A stretch of 39,363 nucleotides of DNA. Origin: a virus. This document shows, piece by piece, positions 34,843-39,363 of this stretch. Made by a program: the position numbers and the translations under genes. The notes under the pieces are model-generated. The model saw nothing but the letters and a program-made list of their open reading frames with translations, had not been told where the DNA came from and made no database searches. The DNA is taken from the IMG/VR virus record IMGVR_UViG_3300023082_000022, positions 1 through 39,363 of that record; one strand, given 5' to 3'. Numbering within the stretch: position 1 is the stretch's first letter; the number at the start of each line of letters is the position of its first letter.

Positions 34843-34890
34843 GCGTAGAGAGTCCTTCAGGGCATATCTGAGAAAGCTTTCTCTCTACGC
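34843..34890 (-). other. Large hairpin upstream of RNA polymerase, RNase III-like
   Basis: GCGTAGAGAG (34843-34852) and CTCTCTACGC (34881-34890) form a perfect 10-bp stem; inside is the palindrome AGAAAGCTTTCT (34871-34882) and a TCAG/CTGA helix. In T7 an RNase III site separates the last early genes from gene 1. No U-tract follows, so processing is more likely than termination. Confidence 0.6.
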
Positions 34891-34905
34891 TTTTAAAGGC
34901 GGGGT

Positions 34906-35199
34906 TTAATGGCGGGGTGTCTGCGTAGTTACGATTCTTCCAAGGATGTCGGAAAGTTTGTAGGTGAAAGTTTTAACCTCTCCATCAGCAGTTGTTTGCA
35001 TGATGTTTAATGTCCCGGATACATGGGTCGTTGAGGAAAGTTTCGTGACGACTTTTCCGCACGGGCCTACGCCAAGTGCGAATTCGCACGTTTCGTGAGC
35101 GAAGCGATAAGCACTGTCGAACTCGTTTTCTTTCTTCGGTACTGCGCAGATAAAGCGTATTGACTGAATGTCACTAAAGTTGTGGCTTTGGGATTTCAC
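34906..35199 (-). CDS. Unknown early protein
   Basis: 97 residues; ATG overlaps the stop of the oxygenase gene (ATGA). Not recognised. Contains SDIQSIRFICAVPKKENEFD, an acidic helix (SAYRFAHETCEFALGV) and beta-like VSGTLNIMQTTADGEVKTFT. Two cysteines (CEFALGVGPC) are close together. Lies directly before the processing hairpin and RNA polymerase, the place of T7 0.7, but is not a kinase. Confidence 0.72.
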   Translation of the reverse strand: MKSQSHNFSDIQSIRFICAVPKKENEFDSAYRFAHETCEFALGVGPCGKVVTKLSSTTHVSGTLNIMQTTADGEVKTFTYKLSDILGRIVTTQTPRH

Positions 35200-35906
35200 T
35201 TCACTTCACTCCAATGAACCAGAAGATTCCTTTCGCCCTCGGTTACGGGCATTCCATAATGTCTGTGGGCTTTTCCGCTGAAGAACATCCCGTGTCCTAC
35301 AGGTAACTGAGGGACCAGAATGTTTGGCTCAAATGGGCCTGAGTGGACCAGCGTTCCGCCTCCTGTGAGGGCCCGTGTGAGGGCTACTACAAGCGTCACG
35401 TCTGAGTCTCTGTCAGTGTGCCAATGACCTCTTGGCGTGTTCTCGACGGTGTATTGCGCCGCCTGGATGGTGCGTAACTCGCTTGGGTCTTGCCCCATCA
35501 GGACTTTTGCTAAGGGAATCCCGGCGTTGTGCCAGAGGCTTCGCAGGCACTCATAAAGCGCCGGGCATTCGGTCATAAAGGACACCTCTGGTATCTGAGT
35601 TTCCTCAGGCTCTACCTCGTTCACTGCGTACGCCATGCAGTCCAGTTCAAGCATGAGGTCCTTGCAGAACTCCTCGGAGAGATAGGGAAAGGAATAAACA
35701 CCGTGCCCGTATGCCGTAATCACAGAAAGGGCTTGGCCCCACTCGGAATCCTGTGTGTAGTCCTCGAAACTGATCGGCTTGACGCCTTCAGCGTGTTCGG
35801 CCATTTCTTTAAGGGCGCCCAGGATTCGGCGTAGGTCCGGGTGATATTTGTCCACTGACGGGTATGCGGTGAGCGCCTTGCTCAGTACGTGGTTCTGCCC
35901 AGTCAT
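35196..35906 (-). CDS. 2-oxoglutarate/Fe(II)-dependent oxygenase (prolyl hydroxylase-like)
   Basis: 236 residues. The double-stranded beta-helix iron site is visible as GHWHTDRDSDVTLV (His163, Asp165), then KAHRHYG with His214/216 and Arg226 ten residues after His216 (VTEGERNLLVHW) as the 2-oxoglutarate salt bridge. SGPFEPNILVPQLPVGHGMF fits the strands in between. This is the PKHD/P4H type seen in several phages. Hydroxylates a protein, nucleic acid or small molecule; substrate unknown. T7 has no such enzyme. Early location argues for a host-directed or DNA-modifying role. Both ends overlap neighbours by ATGA, so it is part of one operon. Confidence 0.82.
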   Translation of the reverse strand: MTGQNHVLSKALTAYPSVDKYHPDLRRILGALKEMAEHAEGVKPISFEDYTQDSEWGQALSVITAYGHGVYSFPYLSEEFCKDLMLELDCMAYAVNEVEPEETQIPEVSFMTECPALYECLRSLWHNAGIPLAKVLMGQDPSELRTIQAAQYTVENTPRGHWHTDRDSDVTLVVALTRALTGGGTLVHSGPFEPNILVPQLPVGHGMFFSGKAHRHYGMPVTEGERNLLVHWSEVK

Positions 35907-36328
35907 GCTGTCTCTCCCTGTGCTGGTGTCTTGAAGAATTGACGGACACGCGCCCAGAGGCGAGCAACCGGAGGAGCAGCCTTGCGCGCTTCTTCGGCTT
36001 CATGGGCATCGATGATTGCGTCTAATGGGTGCTTGGTGAGGCGGTAAAGGGCAGCGTTCAGGCCAGAGAATTCACATTCATCGGCACGGGACCAGTGGAA
36101 CAACGCCGCCTTTAACAAATGGTGTCCAACTTCCTGCATGGTGTCTGTCAGAAACTGGAAGTACATCCGGTAGTTCCCATCGCGTTTGATATCTATACGA
36201 AGCCACGTTCGGCCCCGGCGATTGCTGACGTACTGGGCTAAACCGGTTCGCAAAGCGTCCTGCATGGCCCCCAGAATCTTGTTGGCTACTGCGGGGCTGG
36301 TGAAGTTGGTCAGATTGTATTTATTCAT
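35903..36328 (-). CDS. Unknown early protein
   Basis: 141 residues; ATG 36328 with AAAGGAA upstream. Not recognised. N-terminal half has TSPAVANKILGAMQDALRTG and a positively charged RRGRTWLRIDIKRDGNYRMY; C-terminal half is helical (AIIDAHEAEEARKAAP, VARLWARVRQFFKTP). No membrane segment. Coupled to the oxygenase gene by ATGA. Confidence 0.72.
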   Translation of the reverse strand: MNKYNLTNFTSPAVANKILGAMQDALRTGLAQYVSNRRGRTWLRIDIKRDGNYRMYFQFLTDTMQEVGHHLLKAALFHWSRADECEFSGLNAALYRLTKHPLDAIIDAHEAEEARKAAPPVARLWARVRQFFKTPAQGETA

Positions 36329-36347
36329 GGCGTAGAGGTTCCTTTCA

Positions 36348-36366
36348 GGGCTCTTAAAGAGAGCCC
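36348..36366 (-). other. Small hairpin between early genes
   Basis: GGGCTCT (36348-36354) pairs with AGAGCCC (36360-36366) around a 5-base loop, in the gap between two early genes. No U-tract on either strand; may be a processing or stability element. Confidence 0.4.
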
Positions 36367-36403
36367 GTCTCGTCGGTTTCGTATGGGTAAAGCTGGCTGG
36401 GGC

Positions 36404-36673
36404 TTACTGAGTTTTTTCAGCGTCGTTGTAAGGCTGGAAAACGTGGACGTATTGGCCGTCTTTGAGATAGCCCGCAATGGTCTCTGTGTAGCGATTGTCA
36501 GCGGCAGCGACCCAGCCGAGTTTTGCGCATAGAGCCTTTGCGGCTGCTCTGTGGTTGCCTTGTTGGCTTAGGCCGTAATCCCAAGAAATGGTTACTGAGC
36601 CGCCTTCGGCAGTGGCCTTAATGCGTGAGCACTTGGTGTTGGTTGGGCAGATGTACTTGGTGGTTATGGCTTG
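36404..36673 (-). CDS. Unknown early protein
   Basis: 89 residues from the ATG at 36673 with AAGGGA 6-7 bp upstream; a longer open frame reaches into the promoter region and is rejected. Not recognised. Looks like a small alpha/beta domain: MQAITTKYICPTNTKCSRIK, then GSVTISWDYGLSQQGNHRAA, AKALCAKLGW and HVFQPYNDAE. First gene behind the sigma70-type promoter, so it should be made first after infection, like T7 0.3; it is not similar to Ocr (not strongly acidic). Confidence 0.7.
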   Translation of the reverse strand, partial: QAITTKYICPTNTKCSRIKATAEGGSVTISWDYGLSQQGNHRAAAKALCAKLGWVAAADNRYTETIAGYLKDGQYVHVFQPYNDAEKTQ

Positions 36674-36749
36674 CATGAGAAATTCCCTTTTAGAGCAAAT
36701 AATGTGTTTATCGGCGCAGCGTCTTTGTCGTCGCGTTGCCACAAGGCGC

Positions 36750-36778
36750 AATCTACGCGCGGCATGTGTTTAAGTCAA
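36750..36778 (-). promoter_or_regulatory. Sigma70-type early promoter
   Basis: Minus strand TTGACT (36773-36778), 17-bp spacer, TAGATT (36750-36755): 5 of 6 and 4 of 6 consensus bases at ideal spacing. It drives the early operon ending in RNA polymerase and is the counterpart of the T7 A promoters. In the lysogen it would need to be silent or weak. A TGTGTTTATCGGC repeat (near 36703 and 36788) lies on both sides of it and could hold a regulator. Confidence 0.7.
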
Positions 36779-36845
36779 CACCTAATTTGTGTTTATCGGC
36801 CCGAAAGAAAGCCTGAGCGCTTAAGTAACTCAGGTTCCGGGTCTG

Positions 36846-36862
36846 TTTTAGTGAGGGTTTTT
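36846..36862 (-). promoter_or_regulatory. Early-type phage promoter, phi-OL equivalent
   Basis: Minus strand AAAAACCCTCACTAAAA followed by CAGAC. It lies about 70 bp upstream of the sigma70-type promoter, as T7 phiOL lies before A1. Likely a secondary origin or leftward booster of early genes. Confidence 0.85.
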
Positions 36863-36873
36863 AATTCGTGATA

Positions 36874-37239
36874 CTACAGCGGGTGATTCGCTAAAGCGTC
36901 CAATAGGACTTTCCGAGTCTCTTCCCGCGTAACCTTGAGCGCCATGGCGAGGCACAGCCAAGAGCCGAAACGGAGCGCTTTATACGAGCGTCCTATGCTG
37001 TCGTTGTAGTAATACTGTTCGACCACACACTCTGCGCCCACGCGCCACTCCGAGCCATGCTGCGAGAGTGCGCCAAGAGCAGTAAGCTCATCGATTCCTT
37101 TTTGAATGGTCCTCAAAAGGTCGGAATGAGTTCGTACTGGAGCCATCTCGTACAGCCTCAGAGAGTCCATGTGCAGGTATGGCGCCTGTGCATGGTGAGG
37201 TATCTGGAGGGAGTCTCTGTCTGTTTTTGGCGATGCCAT
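36874..37239 (-). CDS. Unknown protein, possible regulator of the early region
   Basis: 121 residues; ATG 37239 has AAAGGAG 10 bp upstream. Not recognised. The middle RTHSDLLRTIQKGIDELTAL and GALSQHGSEWRVGAE could form a helical winged-helix-like unit, but no standard helix-turn-helix is clear. Ends TREETRKVLLDALANHPL. It stands alone between the phi-OL-like promoter and a gap that contains a 16-bp palindrome, so a role in regulation is worth testing. This is inference from position. Confidence 0.68.
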   Translation of the reverse strand: MASPKTDRDSLQIPHHAQAPYLHMDSLRLYEMAPVRTHSDLLRTIQKGIDELTALGALSQHGSEWRVGAECVVEQYYYNDSIGRSYKALRFGSWLCLAMALKVTREETRKVLLDALANHPL

Positions 37240-37295
37240 AAAGTCGGCGCTCCTTTCGCGATCACCGAAAAACTTGGATGCGTTACCTGCAAGGG

Positions 37296-37315
37296 CCGCA
37301 GTGAGGGAGCTTTTA
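37296..37315 (-). promoter_or_regulatory. Weak candidate phage promoter in the leader of the 37239 gene
   Basis: Minus strand AAAAGCTCCCTCACTGCGGC has CCCTCACT but then GCGG instead of ATAA or AAAA, and the A run is two bases further away than in the clear promoters. The Pseudomonas phage gh-1 consensus as I recall it (CCCTCACTRTGGC) is nearer to it. Low confidence. Confidence 0.3.
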
Positions 37316-37331
37316 CTACTCAGATGAGTAG
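37316..37331. promoter_or_regulatory. 16-bp palindrome, candidate operator
   Basis: CTACTCA-GA-TGAGTAG, a perfect inverted repeat with 7-bp arms, in the 156-bp gap upstream of the gene at 36874-37239. The size fits a dimeric repressor site. No U-tract makes it a terminator. No second copy seen in the window. Confidence 0.45.
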
Positions 37332-37395
37332 GACACTTCGTCGCCGATGATATCAGGCCGAGGCCGTTGCGGCACCTCAGTAGCTAACTGACCCA

Positions 37396-37815
37396 CTATT
37401 CATAGAGGTTCAATAGTGCAAAGAAGCCGTACAGAATCAATGCGGGACCTACCACCCAAGGCCACCACCCCGAGGCCTTTTTGGGGAGGGCGTCAGGGTC
37501 ATCCATTCGCTTCTTGATCTCCCCTAATTCATTGAATAGGCAGTATCGGAAGCGCTGTTCTTCGATGTCCATTTCACCGTTTCGAGCCAATGCACGCTCA
37601 TACAGAATCCCGCTGATGGCTTGTATCACCTCGTTAGGGTCTTCGTATTTCACAAGGCCCCACATGTACGCATCCCACGCCATGACACGTGCGACTCTTT
37701 CCCCCTCAGAGGGAGCCAGGTCGATACCGGCTAACCTCTTGCTCAGTTCAAGTTGAGCTTTGCGTATGCCTTCCCTGTTTAGATCACCCACCACTACAGC
37801 CATCCCTTGAATCAC
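37396..37815 (-). CDS. Tail-anchored membrane protein of unknown function
   Basis: 139 residues from a GTG at 37815 (AGGAG only 3 bp upstream) or 135 from the ATG at 37803; the start is unsure. The cytoplasmic part is soluble and charged (REGIRKAQLELSKRLAGIDL, ERVARVMAWDAYMWGLVKYE). One membrane helix lies at the very end (WWPWVVGPALILYGFFALL), so the protein is tail-anchored. Directly behind the integrase, outside the lytic core, so a lysogen function such as superinfection exclusion or a lysogeny decision is possible. A CTCCTA/TAGGAG hairpin covers the ribosome site. No family recognised. Confidence 0.7.
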   Translation of the reverse strand: MIQGMAVVVGDLNREGIRKAQLELSKRLAGIDLAPSEGERVARVMAWDAYMWGLVKYEDPNEVIQAISGILYERALARNGEMDIEEQRFRYCLFNELGEIKKRMDDPDALPKKASGWWPWVVGPALILYGFFALLNLYE

Positions 37816-37818
37816 AAA

Positions 37819-37837
37819 CTCCTATGGTACTTAGGAG
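37819..37837 (-). promoter_or_regulatory. Hairpin covering the ribosome site of the membrane protein gene
   Basis: Minus strand CTCCTA-AGTACCA-TAGGAG. The downstream arm is the Shine-Dalgarno sequence AGGAG itself, so long transcripts from the integrase side would hide it. Translation may be controlled by where the RNA starts. Six base pairs only. Confidence 0.4.
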
Positions 37838-37887
37838 GGAGCAATCAGGACCATGCGGATACCTGTAGGAAACGTCTCTTTATGAGG

Positions 37888-39174
37888 TCAGGCTGGCGCC
37901 ATCAAGGAACCTTTGAGTGCTTCGACCATTCGTACGATTCGGGCGGTCCTGCCTGCCCCGTATAGATCGAATGTGATAGACCCAGAGCTATGCCCCAGAA
38001 TGCTCTGCGCGATCCCCAGAGGAACCTCAGCGGCCTTCATTGACCCCGCGGCGGAATGCCTGAGCGAGTGAAAGGAGAGGTTGCCTCCAGACTCCAGCTT
38101 CAGGAAACCGCGAAGCATCTCGTTTAGTGGTTTGTTAAACCAATGCTCCTTTGCGGTGAACAGCCTTTGGGAACTGGAGGCTTTAACGAATTCAAGGAAG
38201 GCTGGTAGATCAAATCCATAAGCTCCATCAACGAGAGGAACTATCCGCACCGAATGCTTGTTCTTTAGGAACTTGCCGTTGTTGTCGTTGATGTCGATAA
38301 CCCAGATACCGTTTACCTGCTTAATGTCCTCCGTTGTGAGCTGGTATATCTCACTGATACGAGCCCCCGTGATCGCTCCCAGAGAGAGCGCCCAGCGGTG
38401 CCATGATGTAGCAGGCAAGCTATTCGCCTGACGCATGATGGTCTCTACCTGATTCGGTGTGAAAGCTTCACGCGAGCTGTCAGCCCCTTTGGTGATCTTC
38501 AGGCCCTTGTCGAATGACTTAGTGAGGTAGTCATTATTCACAGCCCAATCCATCACCACCGATAGCCGAGTGAGTAGCTTGTTCACCGTGGACCCTTTAC
38601 GGGTCTTCATCAGAGTTTCTTTGAGCCTCACCATGTCAGCCCGTGTGTGGGCTTTCAGGTCCAGCTCACCAAGAGCACCTGCAATCACATTGCATGAAGT
38701 AACGATCTCTCTAAGGGTGCTGGCCCGAACGTTGTCTTGTTGCTCGGTCTTGTAGAGGTCGGCAAGGAATTCAAACGTCACCGGTTTGGTTACTTCAAGG
38801 GGTCTTACAGATTGAGACGGACGAGCAGGGTAGGCCATAGGATCACTAAGACCCCCATAGATCATTTCATACGCTTCACGGTCCCTCAGTGGCCCAAGGC
38901 AGCCCTCAGCGACCACTTTGAGGTAGGAGCGCAGGTCACTCCAAGTCGCCTGTGGTGCCTCGACGTGGAACGCTGCCAACGACCTCAAGATATCTGCGGA
39001 GACCAGCATGGCTTGTGGGCGCTCTGAGGTCCTCAAAGATAGCGTGAAGGCAGCCTTGGAGCCTGATGGACGTAGACGCAGGTAGTACCGGCCATTTCTA
39101 CGGTAATGCCAGGGCTTTGCGAGCCGAATTTCTAACAGATGTCTAACAGTTGGTCCGTGAGGTGCAGCGTTCAT
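37888..39174 (-). CDS. int: Tyrosine recombinase, phage integrase
   Basis: 428 residues. Integrates and, with partners, excises the phage. C-terminal catalytic domain has Arg272 (TGARISEIYQL), a probable beta-hairpin Lys306, His369 and Arg372 (HSLRHSAAGSM), His395 (ILGHSS) and nucleophile Tyr405 (FDLYGAG). The middle (TFEFLADLYKTEQ to DYLTKSF) is the SAM-like core-binding domain, and the N-terminal RRNGRYYLRLRP is a DUF6538/arm-binding-like strand pair. ATG 39174 lies 29 bp behind the host stop codon with no clear ribosome site or promoter between; arm-type repeats lie within its first codons. The set is complete, so it is probably active. No separate excisionase recognised. Confidence 0.95.
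   Translation of the reverse strand: MNAAPHGPTVRHLLEIRLAKPWHYRRNGRYYLRLRPSGSKAAFTLSLRTSERPQAMLVSADILRSLAAFHVEAPQATWSDLRSYLKVVAEGCLGPLRDREAYEMIYGGLSDPMAYPARPSQSVRPLEVTKPVTFEFLADLYKTEQQDNVRASTLREIVTSCNVIAGALGELDLKAHTRADMVRLKETLMKTRKGSTVNKLLTRLSVVMDWAVNNDYLTKSFDKGLKITKGADSSREAFTPNQVETIMRQANSLPATSWHRWALSLGAITGARISEIYQLTTEDIKQVNGIWVIDINDNNGKFLKNKHSVRIVPLVDGAYGFDLPAFLEFVKASSSQRLFTAKEHWFNKPLNEMLRGFLKLESGGNLSFHSLRHSAAGSMKAAEVPLGIAQSILGHSSGSITFDLYGAGRTARIVRMVEALKGSLMAPA
39131..39149 (+). other. Candidate integrase arm-binding sites, right arm (two 11-bp-spaced repeats)
   Basis: TCTAACAG at 39131-39138 and 39142-39149, same sequence, strand and 11-bp spacing as the three copies at 276-305. They lie inside the first codons of the integrase gene, so binding could also repress or block it. 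Confidence 0.6.
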
Positions 39175-39203
39175 AATGAGGCAACCATTTGATTCTCATA
39201 GGA

Positions 39204-39363
39204 TTACCACCAGTATTTGCCGAAGTTTTCCGGGTTGGCCCAGAACTTGGCGTTGAGCCAGTCCGGGACCTGTTTGTACTCACGCAGATCATAAGTGAAC
39301 AAGGTCAGCACTTGATCGTCCCGTGCGAAGCGTTCATTGAGCTGCAGCGCCAGCGAGTAAAAA
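39204..39363 (-). CDS. Host protein gene, C-terminal end restored by the phage
   Basis: The 3' end of a host gene that continues beyond the window; about 52 codons visible, ending at TAA (39204-39206). The visible protein includes LALQLNERFARDDQVLTLFT, then [17 protein letters not shown] and [13 protein letters not shown] do not recognise it with confidence; a Pseudomonas DUF6231-type protein next to ychJ is a guess. The last ~32 codons are in the attR repeat, so integration keeps the protein intact but changes its stop from TGA to TAA. Confidence 0.8.
   Translation of the reverse strand, partial: FYSLALQLNERFARDDQVLTLFTYDLREYKQVPDWLNAKFWANPENFGKYWW
39206..39309. repeat. attR: attR: direct repeat bounding the prophage, right copy
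   Basis: Identical to 96-191 over 39206-39301, then one mismatch and a further 7 matching bases to 39309. Right of it is host DNA and left of it phage DNA, so T39205 (giving the TAA stop) is the phage allele and A39302 the host allele. Distance between the two copies is 39,110 bp, the size of the circular phage genome with one terminal-repeat copy. Confidence 0.93.

Noticed and set aside
36404-36673. Ocr (T7 0.3) antirestriction protein
   Set aside because: Same early position, but the protein is not strongly acidic and shows no Ocr similarity.

Overview
The window holds an apparently complete T7-like (Autographiviridae-type) prophage of about 39.1 kb with about 100 bp of host DNA on the left and about 60 bp on the right. 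The host is probably a Pseudomonas. The left flank carries the start of a YchJ-family gene. The phage proteins are close relatives of T7 proteins, and the small proteins 5.5, 5.7, 6.5, 6.7 and 7.3 are all still recognisable. A T7-like prophage has, as I recall, been reported in P. putida KT2440, so the lifestyle is rare but not without precedent.

Boundaries. A 96-bp perfect direct repeat (96-191 and 39206-39301; 104 bp with one mismatch) flanks the element. It is the 3' end of a host protein gene, not a tRNA. The copy at 39206 completes the host gene and the copy at 96 is the displaced duplicate. A tyrosine integrase (37888-39174) sits next to attR. Repeated TCTAACA(G/C) motifs at 11-bp spacing lie just inside both ends and look like integrase arm sites.

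Layout. Almost everything is read on the minus strand, from right to left, in T7 order. 39.2-34.9 kb: integrase and early genes unlike those of T7 (a tail-anchored membrane protein, a 2-oxoglutarate oxygenase and several unknowns), with a sigma70-type promoter and an OL-like phage promoter. 34.8-32.1 kb: single-subunit RNA polymerase. 32.1-28.2 kb: two tandem phage promoters (likely primary origin), a small gene, DNA ligase, dNMP kinase, two unknowns, ssDNA-binding protein, endonuclease I. 28.2-21.1 kb: amidase, nucleotidyltransferase-like protein, primase-helicase, DNA polymerase, 5.5 and 5.7 homologues, exonuclease. 21.0-0.9 kb: structural proteins, internal virion proteins, tail fibre, holin, small terminase, overlapping Rz/Rz1 spanins, large terminase. 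The only plus-strand gene is a DUF1508 (YegP-like) gene at 538-747 beside attL, a likely moron.

Regulation. Nine clear phage promoters share CCTCACT or a close variant. Six late ones read CACTATAA and match T7 phi6.5, 9, 10, 13, 17 and OR in position. Three early ones read CACTAAAA (OL-like and two 1.1-like). The polymerase carries Asp757 where T7 has Asn748. This is the T3-like residue, and it fits the C-C at -11/-10 of these promoters. The capsid gene is followed by a T-phi-like terminator. I recognise no CI-type repressor. How lysogeny is kept is the main open question, and candidate elements are a 16-bp palindrome at 37316-37331, unknown genes near the integrase and a weak TTG start on the RNA polymerase gene.
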